NCBI GenBank assembly: GCA_930367215.1
Contig: OV884056.1
Location: 39,866,308-39,930,307, forward strand
Source of the DNA: Pollenia angustigena
Lineage: Eukaryota; Arthropoda; Insecta; Diptera; Polleniidae
Direction of reading: 5' to 3'
Length of the DNA: 64,000 nucleotides
In this document: positions 1 through 11,809 of the stretch, piece by piece
How positions within the stretch are numbered: position 1 is the stretch's first letter
Layout of the letters: each line of letters opens with the position of its first letter
Notes under the pieces: generated by a model
What the model saw: only the letters and a program-made list of their open reading frames with translations
The model's database searches: none
What the model was told of the DNA's origin: nothing
Program-made: the position numbers and the translations under genes

Positions 1-565
1 AAGTTGGTTTTATTTAATTTTTTAATTATAGTATAACCTGGCCATTACCGATTACCAATTTCTACTCCTTATATTGTAATAATGGCCCTAAATAATTAAA
101 TCTTTTGTGGGTCTTGGAGCCGTTTGTTTGCCAATCGACTTGGCTCTCTCTACTTAAAATTCGCAGTGTTTGTATACACTTTGGTTAATGTAAATTTTGC
201 ATTGCTTAGTAGTTGGCTTTAAGTTAGTCTATACAAGCTAACTTAAAGTTGGCTTTTTTGTAGTTAGCTACTCATTTGACGGCAGGGTATATTCATGCCA
301 GTGATGGAAAATTTTAAAATTTTGATGGTACTCACCACCAAGCAAAAGAGTAATTTTTTCAACATTTGGTACTTTTTTCAAACATTATTTTTTTATATTG
401 GAAAATAAACTTAAAAATTAAAAACTAAAATACGTATTTTTTTGCTCATATCTCAGGCATTTATGGATCGAGCTCGTTTAATTTGAACAGCAAAAAAATA
501 TACCAACAAGCAGTGTTCCCATAACCTTTTGATAAGAATAAATTTTATGTAGTCAATGTTTTCAA

Positions 566-882
566 CAGGGCTGTGGAGTTGTAGAGTTGGTGTTGAGGTT
601 TTTGTATCCGAGTCGGAGTTGAAGCATCCCCAAAAAATTCGCGACTCCCACTCCAAAATTTTTCGGCGTGAAAAATTAAAACCAATTTTCAATTAATATC
701 CAAAACAAATATACTACGAAATTATCGATGCAATATTTAAAATATTGATTCGTCCTGGATTAAAAAAAAAGAGTTTAAAGTCAAATAAGGATCTGTCTTA
801 TATACATTAAGGTTAGATTAAAAGTCAGAGCTGGAATTTGGAGTTGGAGTTAGCTCTTTTTGTTGACGACTTCCCAGCCCTG
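566..882. mobile_element. Non-autonomous hAT-type element, CAGGGCTGTGG family, copy 1
   Basis: It starts CAGGGCTGTGGAGTTG and ends ...CCCAGCCCTG, an inverted pair typical of hAT termini. Near the ends are short repeats of the GGAGTTGGAGT type. The flanking octamers GTTTTCAA and ATTGTCAA match at 6 of 8 positions, consistent with an aged 8-bp target duplication. There is no coding capacity. The copy at 9366-9846 shares the inner block TTTAAAGTCAAATAAGGA in the opposite orientation. Confidence 0.65.
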
Positions 883-3351
883 ATTGTCAATGTTAAAAAA
901 ATAGCTACGTTGTCAATGTTAAAAAAATTCTAAACAAAGAATCATAACAAGAAAAGAGTACTTAACAGGACGTCGGCGTACCGTGGTATTTATGAGAGGA
1001 AAAAATACTAAAAACAGTACCATAGTACTGAATTTTCCATCACTGATTCATGCAATATATATTAAATATTACTCATACGCACTAGGCTACTAACATTTTT
1101 TTATTATTTTTTGATGCAGTTCAACAGAGTACACAAAATAAAACTTTTTTGCTCTAAATAAATTCCAATAGCTATGCTTAAATATTTTGTCCAATTTTTG
1201 TCTTCATCATTTTAGAACCGATTTGTTCCAAAACAATTTTTGTCGAGACAATTTTATGCTCGTAATAAATACATACGAAAAAATTATAGAATTTTTCAGA
1301 GAATAAATTTGGTATAAACTTGCAATAGAATAGAATTTTTCATATACATATGTATTAAACTAGAACTCAAAAATGTCTCAAGTGGACCTCTTGATGTCAT
1401 ATAACCAGAATAATTTAAAAAATCCATTTATGCAATTTTTGAATAAATAACTCTTATTTATGCATTAATTATTTTTATTACTTTAAATGTTGTCATCTTT
1501 TTGCTTTTTTCTAATTGAAACTTTAAATGGACAATTCGATTATATTTATAAAATTCATAGAAAATTAATCAACCTGATTTTGTCATTTAATTAAAAAAAT
1601 TTTATTGATCCTTAATCCTTTATTGCTATTGGAGTTCATACTTTGTTGGTAAATTTACGCCTACAACCTACATAAAGAAATTATGTCAATAAATTTTTAA
1701 TGCAAATTACATATAGAGCATTTCTTTTTTTAATATTTAAGACTTTAATACCCACATACTCGCACTAGTTCCCAGTTCTTGAGCAAAATACATGCAAATG
1801 ACTTCAATAGAGATTTGTTTTGTCAATAATATAATAAATTTGTTCTACATATTTAGTTGCATGTACAGACATTCTTCGGAAAACTATTTATTTCATTGGA
1901 AATTACTTAATTTATATTTAAGTATATATGTTTGCTTTGCTGTTTACAATGCTAATGACAAGCATTGATTTGTAATCTGTCATTGAATACGTCTAATGCT
2001 ATTTAAGTTTATATGTCTGTTTGTCTATGTCGCTCTCTCTCTCTCTCTCTTTGTTCTTGTAGGTTATTTAAAACTAGAAATTATGTTTTCATGTTGTAAG
2101 TATTTGTTAAACAAAAGTATTTTATTAGATTTATTATTATAAAAATTCTATTACAAATAAATAAATGCAATTAAAGAGATTGCAGCAATAAGATTTTTCT
2201 TCTTGTCAGGATTTTAATTCATAAACAAATGTAAACTAATTGAAAGGATAAATTCAATTTAGCACAAGGTTTTGTATTAAAAGTGTATGCAAATCTTTTT
2301 ACATACATATGTATGTATATGTATAATACACTTATATACTAGTATGTCAAACATTCTTATAAATAAGTTCATTAAATGCATTTGAATAGGACTTTGTGAA
2401 AAGGGGCATTGACTGCAAACCCATAACGTAAAATATATATGCCAAATTTTTTCTATTCTGACAGAACATAAAATGATGTAAAAGAGAAGTATGGTTTTTA
2501 AAATGAAATTTAAAAAAAATTAGTTTGAGGTCCAAATGAAATATGATAACGATTCTGGTTATTTTCGTTACCAAATTTTTTTTTTTATAAAAGAAATATT
2601 TAAAATTAATAGGGGTGCCTTGACTCGTGTGGCCGCATGCAGAAAAAACTTAATTGGATTGACATTTAAAGATTAAATAATTGATAAATTTGGGTTCCCA
2701 ATAAAAAAAATTTCTTGTTTTGCGAAGTACTAATAGTCAATTTTAAAAGTAAGCGCACATTTACGCTTTACGCAATAAGACATACAAAGGTGCAGTAAGG
2801 TAAGTGAACAAATTTTACATAAAACTACCATTTTGTCTGTTTTTGTATGTTTGTTACAGGTAATCTCCGAAATCGCCGGTCTGATTTTAAAATATGTTTC
2901 AACAAAATGAAGAATGGATCCTTTTTGCGGACATAGGCTATATAAGGTACTACTTAAGTGCTTAGGATAGGATCCAGGGGCGCTAAGCCTCCGATACTCA
3001 AAAAATATTAATAATACTGTGCAAGTTTTAACCTAATTCGTGTACGCTGAATCCAATGGTGCTAATATACAAGTCAAATTTTAACTTTTATTTTTTGACT
3101 GAAATAATATCAGTCAAATTTTAACTCTTATTTTTGACGAAAAACCCAAAAAAATTCTGGTCAAATAATAATAGTTATTTTATGACTTTATTGAAAAAAG
3201 TCGTTACAGTTACGGTCCCTGGTCATTATTGCTATTATCATCTCTTTTATATACACGCATAGTTATATTTTATTTACATTATTATGATTTTTCTTATTAT
3301 TAAATAAAATGCGTATTTGTTTAGTTAAAATTAAATTCTAAATATTGGTAT
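883..3351. other. AT-rich intronic stretch, no gene seen
   Basis: I see no coding or RNA signal. It holds a short duplicated phrase (TGTCAATGTTAAAAAAAT near 887 and 911), a (CT)n run at about 2031-2052, and a repeated GTCAAATTTTAAC phrase near 3075 and 3113. Confidence 0.6.
2031..2052. repeat. (CT)n microsatellite
   Basis: About ten uninterrupted CT units. Confidence 0.9.
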
Positions 3352-3573
3352 TTCCACAGAAATGTCTACTTTTTGTCACGTAACGTCACCAGCCATTTTT
3401 AATTGTTTCTCAAAGATTAATGAAAATATTATTTACTTTTTTGCATTTGGGTGTAGAGCGCAACTAGGTTTTCATTAAGTGAAAGAGAGGAACAATTTGT
3501 ACAACGTGGTTCTAAAATACAAGAATAATTGCCGGGTGACGTGACGTGACAAAAAGAGAGCTTTTCTGTGGAA
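3352..3573. mobile_element. Short TIR element (MITE-like), TTCCACAGA ends
   Basis: The left end reads TTCCACAGAAATGTCTACTT and the right end, read backwards, TTCCACAGAAAAGCTCTCTT. Both continue into TTTTGTCACGTnACGTCACC. The inverted arms are about 40 bp with a few mismatches around a roughly 140-bp AT-rich centre. I found no clear target duplication, so the superfamily is open. Confidence 0.6.
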
Positions 3574-4732
3574 GTGCCGATGTCTTTTAATGGGAATGAT
3601 ATCTAAGGGAAATTTTAACAGAATGTAATTAGGTACTTTGTGCTTGATTAAGGACAGAAATATAATAATCGGTACGTATTCTGTCAAGGTTTCTGCCAGT
3701 TTATCTGTCAGTAGGGTGGGGAAAATTTACCCTTTTAGCACAATGTCTGGCAACATAAGCTTAAGTTGCAATTTTCCAGAGTAGTAATACAATATGTTTA
3801 TTTTACTTTTGCTCTAAAGAATTTCAAGGCAAAGGAGTAAAATTGTTTTTATATTGTAAACCGTTTCACAAACAGGGTTAATAACGAAATACCGATTTCT
3901 GAGTTAGCCAAATATCTTTTATTGCCTTTTAACTCGTCGGTGTTCAAAAAAAAAACGTGTAATTTCTGTATAGGCGATTTTTGATTTTTTTTTTTTTTTC
4001 GTCGACGTATACGACGCGCAGTGGTTGAAAATCGTTTTTCATCGGCCAAAAATCTGTTACTTTTGAACCGATAGAGATAATTTTGCAATTTGTTTTTGCA
4101 GGAGAGAAGATTTCTTTAACTTTTTTACAGTTTTAATTTTGTTAAAATCCGGTCAGTAGTTGTTGAGAAATTTAAGGACAAAGTTGAACTTTTGATGTTT
4201 TTTAGCATTTAGTATAAAAATGCTAATGATTGAGATTGAGAACTATGGTATTTTTTTATGAAAAACATCCCAATTTTTGATAAACAAATACCCAAATTCC
4301 CAATCCCGGAAAACGGCTTTAAATTTTTTTTTTGTTCAATAAAGGCAATATAATTTAACATTCGATATTGCTCAGAATTTTCTAGAAAATAATGGACATA
4401 TTAGAAACCATTACTGTTCTAAATGTATAAAACTCGGTGTGCTGAATTATTAGAATTTTTTACTCAAATATTTTTTTTTTTTTTTTTGTTTGAAAAATTT
4501 GGTTTGGAATAGGGCATATGGAAGTAAAAATGTCAAACTGACTATAAATTGCTTCTACAAGCATACACTTAATGTTATCTTTTGAAAAATATAAACATTT
4601 TTATATATTTCTGGAGAAATTCGTATTCATATTACCTTTATATGCATATACATTCGCCTCGTATATACCACTATACCTTTAAAAAATGTATAGGCACGTA
4701 ATAATACCTATGATCATTTTGTGAATAGGTTT
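3574..4732. other. AT-rich intronic stretch, no gene seen
   Basis: Poly-T runs near 3985 and 4470 and no convincing reading frame. The short minus frames here are low-complexity products of AT-rich DNA. Confidence 0.6.
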
Positions 4733-4972
4733 CTACATTATCAACTCTTTGTCCTGTAGCAGCCCTTTTGCTTCTTCATCTAAGTCCCGATGTTCTACTT
4801 TCCATTGACTTCGAATTCTAGAGATGAGCGGATCTGACGTTGCCAACAATATATTAAACAGATTTTCGTTCGTAAAATCTCGTGACATTTTTCTGGTATT
4901 GTGCTCCCTATAAAATCTGTAATCTTTATTCCTTTTTTCCTGGGCTTCTTCTGACAGATCTCCTAGTGGTAC
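4733..4972 (-). pseudogene. C-terminal fragment of an unclassified transposase-like protein
   Basis: An open stretch of 79 codons ends in a natural stop (TAG). It reads VPLGDLSEEAQEKRNKDYR, then FYREHNTRKMSRDF, then NLFNILLATSDPLISRIRSQ, and ends DLDEEAKGLLQDKELIM. A stop codon lies directly upstream, so only the tail survives. I remember this LxxLSEEAQExRNK...SRxxTNxxLFxxLLxxSDPLI pattern as the end of uncharacterised insect proteins. In those proteins it follows a GNT.RR.F...LHKxLxHG segment, which is exactly what is found at 27235-27525. The lack of a start, the isolation and the intronic position suggest a transposon relic. The superfamily is unknown to me. Confidence 0.65.
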
Positions 4973-6802
4973 TTAATGATGCCTAATGACATCCTGTGCA
5001 TGATCCTAAGCGTAAGATTTGTAACTTTGCATTTTGTATATTTTTCTTAAATAATAGATAAGTAAAAGATGTAGAAGCCTTAAGTTTTAAAAATATCCCA
5101 TAAGCTAAAGTTTTAAGTTCAGATGTTATAACCTTCCGAAATAAAAGCGTAAAATAATTGACCAAAAAAGTTTTGAAATAAAAAATAGATCATTGAGATC
5201 AATATTTGAATTTTATTTAAACGACAACAGAATTTACCATTGTTATTGTAAGTTTTTTCAGTGCCATTTGTTAGTGTAATTATTACTAAAAACATATTAC
5301 AGAAAAGTTTTTAAAATTACTTTTACTCTGTATCATTATAAAATATGTGTATAAATAGAAACTCCAACGCCATAAATTATGATAGAATTTTGCTAGATAA
5401 TTTATTAGCTTTATAAAATTACATACTAATCTCAAACCATGATACGAGCACGATGAACAGTATTAGTTATAATGTCTTTATTGGTTGCACTTTCCTTGGA
5501 ATTAAGTGTAAGTAGTTTGTTGGAAATAAAAATCTAGAGAAAAACACCATAAATTGTCTTTTTATTTTATAAACTGGATTTTTATTTTCCTTTCTATTGC
5601 CATTGCAATTTTAGTGTTTTTTGAAATCCATTCAACCGAAATGTCATCGATAATACCAGTGTCAGTGTATACGAAATGTGAAGAAATATACATCTATATT
5701 TATGTAATCTGCACACAATTGTGTATGTGTATCTGTCGGTCTTTACTACACATACATAACAATTTACGTAGAATACTATTTAAAAAAAAAACAACGACCA
5801 TTTACTTCTTCAATAAAATTATATGAACAAAAAAGAAGAAGAAGAAAAAAGTGGCTGATGTATGAAGCGGAAGTGGTCACATCATGCATTATGTTGCATT
5901 TCTAGACTTATACTTTGTTCTTAATATTTTTGTTCTACAAAGCAGAGAGGAACAACTTTAATGGCCGGCCAATTTAACCAATTTGTTAAAATATCAACTA
6001 GTGCGTTTTTCATGTCATATAAATATAAAACCATGTATATTTAAATATAAATTGATATTTTAATAAAATTGGTGAAATTGCCCATAAGAATTGGAAACTC
6101 ACCCAGCTACATTTCTAACAGACCAAGACAAGTAAGCGCGTTAAACGTAAAGTTTTCTTGCGCTTAGACTTAAGTCTGAACTGACATAGTGTTTACTTAT
6201 CTTGTTTAATAAAACACACAAAATATAAATAAAATATGAATAAAAAACCGCTTAATTGAACTAAAAATAGCTAGATTTTCATTTCTTTTAAGCACTCTTG
6301 GAGAAAGAGAACTAACACGAAACATGTCACATGGCTGTTCTTAAGTGGCAGGGACCGGATCTAGCTCTTACACTTTATATGCAGGGGACTTGTCACTTAG
6401 ACATATGGTTTGTAACATGTTACCGAAATACCCTTAAGTGATACATTTACTTTCCGCTAAAATAATGCCTGTCGCAGATATTGTCCCGTGTGAAACATGT
6501 TAATATGATAGATCCACTTCATATAAAGTGCTATAACCTAATAAAATCAGCCACTACAGGCACAAAATCCAATCACATGACTAGTTTTGTGTCAATTACC
6601 TTTCCTCTGGAGTAACTACAGTTTGAACACATTATCACCAGTTAAGTGATGTGCTGTGTTTTTTCCTATCACAATTCGTTCCTTTTGTTTACAGTATAGT
6701 ATTCACTGGTTACGGGATAAGAGCTTTAAGAACAATCATTTTCACTTCTAAAAGCGCTGTCAAAATCAGATTATCCAATTGCAAAATATGAGCATGGCAC
6801 TA
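4973..6802. other. AT-rich intronic stretch, no gene seen
   Basis: I see no feature I can support. A 90-residue plus frame at 5554-5826 is hydrophobic, low-complexity and has no recognisable family. The segment 6290-6720 is less AT-rich with several AAGTGAT/TCACTTA words, but I could not resolve a repeat. Confidence 0.5.
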
Positions 6803-7322
6803 GTTAGGTTAGGTTAGGTTAGGTTAGAGTGACCGGTTACAAAGACCCCGCATAGACCAAATAGGTCCCTAGCGTTACCACATTGTACAATAACCCGCAG
6901 AAGAAAGTCAGTCAGATGTGATGGCACCCAGAGTACCTCACACTCTCTTGACGAATGCCAGGAGTCTCATTAACCCAATTCCAGAGGTTTCCCCGAGATC
7001 TTGGAGATAATGATCTCCCAGACAGTTTGACCTGGAGCGCACGAAAGCCAGACAGTAGCATAGCAAGTGCTCTACCGTCTCCTCTTCGCCTGGTACCCCA
7101 CAAAAACTGCAATTGTCACTATGACAATGACCCGTCATAAAACCTATCAGAAGTCTACAGTTCCTTCTCGATAGCGAAAGAAGAATTCTCGTCGACTCCG
7201 GATCATAGGATACCCACGTTACCTTGGAAACCCTGCACGTTCTTGTGTTTTCCCAAAACGCCTCTGATCTCCTCCGCAAAGTAGTGTTCGTATCCCTCCT
7301 AATGTTCTGAATTGGGGCCGGG
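6803..7322 (-). mobile_element. 5'-truncated I/LOA-like LINE, 3' end with (TTAGG)n tail
   Basis: On the minus strand the frame from about 7279 reads CSFCGVPGEEETVEHLLCYC then RSRSNCLGDHYLQDLGE, the Cys-His-Cys-type motif found after the RNase H domain in I/LOA-type LINEs. A frame change near 7200 brings IRRDTNTTLRRRSEAFWENT-like sequence into register. The copy is closely similar to the last 470 bp of the plus copy at 30075-31764. It ends at the same 3' untranslated segment and a pentanucleotide run (GTTAG repeats, 6803-6827). It is cut off at its 5' end near 7322. No clear target duplication was found. Confidence 0.8.
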
Positions 7323-7609
7323 ATAATTTGGTTCGATTTATTTGTTTTGTGTAAGCATGAACATTAGGGCTATAACCAAATTTTTGGCATAGTACTACGG
7401 AGTGACCACGAATGTTTTAGTAATGAAAACACCTATCTCCCGTCCTTTTGCGAAAAAAAACCTCACGCAGGGAATCAAATTTCTAAAACCTTCAAAGAAA
7501 TTTTGAACTGCGATGAATTGTAAGCTGTAGGAATATTTTTTAATCTAAAGCACTGGATAAATTTCAAAATAGCATTTAAGTGATACGTATAGGAATATAT
7601 ACAAATATC

Positions 7610-9101
7610 GGCTGTAGGAAATATCGCCCAAAGAAAAATGGCCCAAAAAAAAAAATGAAAAATCGCCCAAATGAAGAATCGCCCAAGCGAACATGAAAAA
7701 TGACCCAAAAAGGTAAATATGAAATTTTGCCACAAAAAAACGAAAAAGGGCCCAAAAAGAAAATGAAAAATGACCCAAAAAGCATAAACGAATTTTTTCC
7801 CAAAAAAATATAAAAAAAAATTACTAAATTTGCAAAAAAGTGTTTATTATTCATATAAATTTAGGTGACATGTCATAACGTCCAGTGTCGTAGTGTCCTT
7901 GGACACTTTTAAAGTGTCATAATGTCCATCGAAGACGAGGACGAGGACGTTATGACACTTTGCAACGTCCATAACTTAACTTATAATCAAATATGTGTAA
8001 GTTTTTTTTTAAAATACCGTTAAAATTTCAAGTGATTTTTTTAAAGATACTTATTTAACCATAATATGGTTGTCGGTGACAATGATTTGGTTAAATTAAA
8101 CATAATATGGATAAAATATTTTTATAGCTTTTACTCCGGGTGTATATATTAAATATATATATCCAAAATAAGGATTTCATCTTCTATGGTATAACAAATA
8201 CTGGCTTCGCTAACTAAAGCTTTTCTGTATAGCCGGCCTTCGGCCGGGCGCAAGGATTTTCTCCTCTATGGTATAACAAAGACCGGCTTCGCTAACTAAA
8301 GCTTCTCTGTATAGCCGGCCTTCGGCCGGGCGCAAGGATTTTCTCCTTTATGGTCTAACAAAAACCGGTTTCGCTAAGTAAAGCTTCGAAAAACTGCCTT
8401 GTTTCCGAACAAGGCCGACTACGCAGAGAAGCTTTAGTTAGCGAAGCCGGTGTTTGTTATACCATAGAGGAGAAAATCCTTGCGCCCGGCCGAAGGCCGG
8501 CTATACAGAGAAGCTTTAGTTAGCGAACCCGGTCTTTGTTATACCATAGAGGAGAAAATCCTTGCGCCCGGCCGAAGGCCGGCGATACAGAGAAGCTTTA
8601 GTTAGCGAAGCCAGTATTTGTTATACCATAGAAGAGAAAATCCTTATTTTCGATATATATGTATATATTTAATATATACACCCAGAGAAAAAAGCTACAA
8701 AACCATTTTTAAAAAAATTCTACCGATATTATGTTTAATTTAACCAAATCATTGTCGCCGACAACCATATAATGGTTAAATTAGTTTCTTGAAAAATAGT
8801 TTTGTTGTTTGCAACCATAATAAAACATGGTTTTCTCTGCTATGTAAGATTATGGTAGAATTTTAAAAATAGCCCATTTTTTTTGGGCCATTTTTCATAC
8901 AACATTTTTGGGTGATTTTTCATAATGAAAAATCACCCAAATTTAAAAAACGAAAAATCACCCAACAATAACGATAAATAGCCCAAAAATTTTGGGCCAT
9001 TTTTCATATGAAATCAGGCCCAATTTTACATGCAATTTTTTTGGGCGATTTTTCATTTTTTTTTTTGGGCGATTTTTCTTTGGGCGATATTTCCTACAGC
9101 C
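7610..9101. mobile_element. Foldback element, copy 1 (1492 bp, 9-bp target duplication)
   Basis: The ends are long inverted repeats starting GGCTGTAGGAAATATCGCCC on the left and ending ...GGGCGATATTTCCTACAGCC on the right. They are flanked by the perfect 9-bp direct repeat ACAAATATC (7601-7609 and 9102-9110). The outer arms (7610-7850 and 8870-9101) consist of many AAAAATCGCCCA/TGGGCGATTTTT words. The middle (8140-8690) is a large palindrome of 82-bp repeats. A segment at 7870-8160 (GTGTCATAACGTCC-type words, then TTGGTTAAATTAAAC) is mirrored in part at 8720-8850 and is absent from copy 2. No protein is encoded; frames such as FFIWAIFHFFF at 7475-7854 are translations of the arms. Nine-bp duplications are known for Foldback/Galileo and Mutator-type elements. 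Confidence 0.9.
8140..8690. repeat. Central palindrome of 82-bp tandem units in foldback copy 1
   Basis: Units start at AAGGATTT at 8170, 8252 and 8334, exactly 82 bp apart, and each holds GCCGGCCTTCGGCCGG, itself a perfect hairpin. The array turns round at about 8384-8425, with a small stem GCCTTG...CAAGGC, and runs back as inverted units to about 8650. Both outer edges carry a TATATTTAATATATACACCC-like block. The arms are about 250 bp. Confidence 0.88.
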
Positions 9102-9365
9102 ACAAATATCATGTGTATATTATTTAAAATTTCCGTGAGGTAAAAATGATTGTTTGAGGTAAAAATGATTGCTTTTGGAACCTTAGCCATATTTTATTTT
9201 ATTTTTTGTCATATATTTAGAATATTTAATATAAAAGTAATAAATACATAAGAAATTTACTAGATCTAAAAAGGGTGCCATGAAATAAGTACACAAAAAA
9301 ATGAATAAAATAAGTCCCCAAAAAATGTACATAAAGCAGCAACAATGTTTTTTTGGGGCTTATCT

Positions 9366-9846
9366 CAAGGGCTGTGGGGCCGTCAAGAAATATTCTAACT
9401 CCGACTTTATCTGCTTACATTTTTTAAGTAAGACTCCGACTTCGACTCCGAACCCGACTACGACTCCTATTCTAACCTTGAAAATAAATGTATATGAGAC
9501 TGGTCCTTATTTGACTTTAAACACTTCTTTTTAAAGCAATAACTTTAAATTGGTAAAATGTACCAAGAAAATGATTTAGTAAAAATTTGAAATCGATATT
9601 TTAATTCTTACACGTGCCGCATTGAGCTTTAATATAGTTATTGACATATGAAACGTAGAGGTCCATATTTTCTAAATTGAACATTTTAAGAGCAGAGCCT
9701 CTTAATTTTTTTTTTTTTTTTTTTTTAAATACTAGAACATTTTTTATGCCGAAATGTTGTTGAAGTTGGAGTCGCGAGTTTTAAAAGGTACTTCGACTAC
9801 GGTACAAAAACCTCAACCTCAACTCTTCAACTCCGATCCACAGCAC
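9366..9846. mobile_element. Non-autonomous hAT-type element, CAGGGCTGTGG family, copy 2
   Basis: It starts CAAGGGCTGTGG (one extra A) and ends ...CCGATCCACAGCAC, the imperfect inverse. Subterminal ACTCCGACTTCGACTCCG repeats and the inner block TCCTTATTTGACTTTAAA match copy 1 (566-882) in inverse orientation. No reliable target duplication is left. Confidence 0.6.
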
Positions 9847-10645
9847 GTTTTTGTCGTCCAATAGACCGGTCTTCGGTTTGCTGACGCTATCAACAGAAGG
9901 CAACAAAAAAGAAGATACAAGTTACCTCCTGTCTGTGAAATGTCGATATTAATGAGAATTGAATCGGAAAACACTTTGTTCATCTTGCTGTGAAAATAAC
10001 TATAAAAACGATAATTATATATATTACTTTTACTCATGTACAAAAATTGAGTTGACTTAAATGGTCCATAACCTTAGATTTGTATTTTTGAATTTTTTTC
10101 TGTTGGGTTTTATCCTAGAGAGCTCAAAATTTACTTATCAAATTAAAATAGAAAAAATACATTAGCTGCCGTTTTAAGTTGATATGATAAACCATTGCAA
10201 ATTAAAACAAAATTTTCGTTACTTAAGTAAGTTTGTGGGATTATGAAAATGCATGGGCAACACACCACCATCAGTTATACCCAACAAAATGAACTGTTTG
10301 TAGCATTTGTATGGCCTGAAGAGTTATCCTAAGTTCACCAAATTAAAGCTTGCAAAAAATCATTAAGCTTTTGCATATGTAGTAATTCGATATATCCTGC
10401 AAAAACAGTTTAATTATACAAAAAGAATTAAAAATCTCAAAGTAAAATAAAATGTTGGAAATTCTTATTAATTAAATTTCGTTTAAATTTATTATTGTTG
10501 ACAATAAATGAAACTGGTCGAACTAACCAAGATCGGCAGGACAAAAACGACATAAAAGTTTATTTTTATTTGCAAATATTGAAAAAAACTATTGAATTAG
10601 AATTGGATAATAAAATTGATTTCCTTTCGCTAAAAAGAGCTTTGT
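9847..10645. other. AT-rich intronic stretch, no gene seen
   Basis: No coding, RNA or repeat structure that I can support. Confidence 0.5.
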
Positions 10646-10649
10646 TTAA

Positions 10650-11745
10650 TATATAAATTTTAACGGCCGATGTTGAATGTGTTTAGGTGTGAAACGTCAA
10701 GCTTTTTTGAGCAACGAGCAAACGAGCAACCCGTTAAAGTTATTCAGGCTTATTTTGAAAATAGGCGTTCAAATCAAAATGATTATCGTGCACTTCGTGA
10801 TTTTTTCGGTCAATTCAATTGTCCAAATTTGAAAAAACCGGGTCTGGTGGAGATATGAAAACACCAGTGCATGCTCGTACAGCTCGTACTGCAGAAAATA
10901 TTGCTGCTGTTCGTGATAGTGTGGCTGAAAAGCCGTCTTCCTCAACTCTTCGTCGTGCCCAACAACTGCACCTCTCACGTTCGTCGCTGATGAACATTAT
11001 GCATAAAGACTTGCATTTTCACGCTTACAAGGTGCAATTGACTTAAGAACTAAAGCCTCTTGACCATTCCAAACGTCGTCAATGATCAGAATGGTGGCAA
11101 GAAATGGCAACAGTAGATAATCAATTTTCGAAGAAAATCATCTTCAGTGATGAGGCACATTTTCACCTCATTGGATTCGTCAATAAGCAGAATTACCGCA
11201 TTTGGGCGAATGATAATCCAAGAGTGATTGTCGAAAAACCAATGCTCCCACAAAAATTACCGTTTGGTGCGGTTAATAGGCTGGCGGCATCATCGGGCCG
11301 TATTTTTTTTACTGTGAATGGTGTTCGCTATCGTGAGATGATTACGAACTTTTTATGGACCGAATTAAAAGATATGGATGTGAACGATATGTGGTTCAAA
11401 CAGGACGGTGCCACTTGCCACACAGCTAACGAAACAACGGCACTTTTGCGCGACTAATGCAATGGCCGTGTTATCTCACGTAATGGCGATGTCAATTAGC
11501 CGCCAAGATCACGTGATTTGACACCGTTGGACTTTTTACTTTGGGGTTATTTGAGAGAAAAGGTGTACGTCGATAAGCCAGCAATTCAATTCAAGAGTTT
11601 AAGGATCAGATACTTTGGCAAATTAGCGGCATAGCACCTCAATTCTGCCTCAGCGTTATCGAAAATTTGGACCATCGCATGGAGGTGTGCCGCCGAGATC
11701 GCGGCGTTCATTTGGACGATATTTTGTTCCATACATAATTGAACT
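10650..11745 (+). pseudogene. Tc1/mariner-type transposase relic, copy A
   Basis: Successive frames give an N-terminal helix-turn-helix part (FEQRANEQPVKVIQAYFENR, then RALRDFFGQF), a linker (MKTPVHARTARTAENIAAV, then LHKDLHFHAYKVQLT-like sequence), and the catalytic part. The latter holds IFSDEAHFHLIGFVNKQN (first Asp), FKQDGATCHTA (second Asp) and PPRSRDLTPLDFLLWGY (third Asp, 36 residues after the second). The remnant ends with RRDRGVHLDDILFHT-like codons in another frame. Stops at 11044 (Q to stop) and 11455, a stop at the conserved N-W before PPRS, and several frameshifts make it non-functional. It is longer than the other mariner copies here and diverged from them. Confidence 0.85.
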
Positions 11746-11809
11746 ATACCAATATTGTCATATTAAAAAGAAATGACAACAGTTTCCTAAATAATTTGTG
11801 TTTTAGTTT

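Noticed and set aside
6803..6827. Interstitial telomere (TTAGG)n
   Set aside because: It is the 3' tail of a LINE, as the second copy at 31745-31764 shows, and flies do not use TTAGG telomeres.
7475..7854. Overlapping minus frames rich in Phe/Trp (FFIWAIFHFFF)
   Set aside because: They are translations of the GCCCA-word arms of the foldback element. The same holds at 59505-59726.
8170..8650. CRISPR-like regular repeats
   Set aside because: Units are contiguous without unique spacers, partly inverted, and within a eukaryotic transposon.
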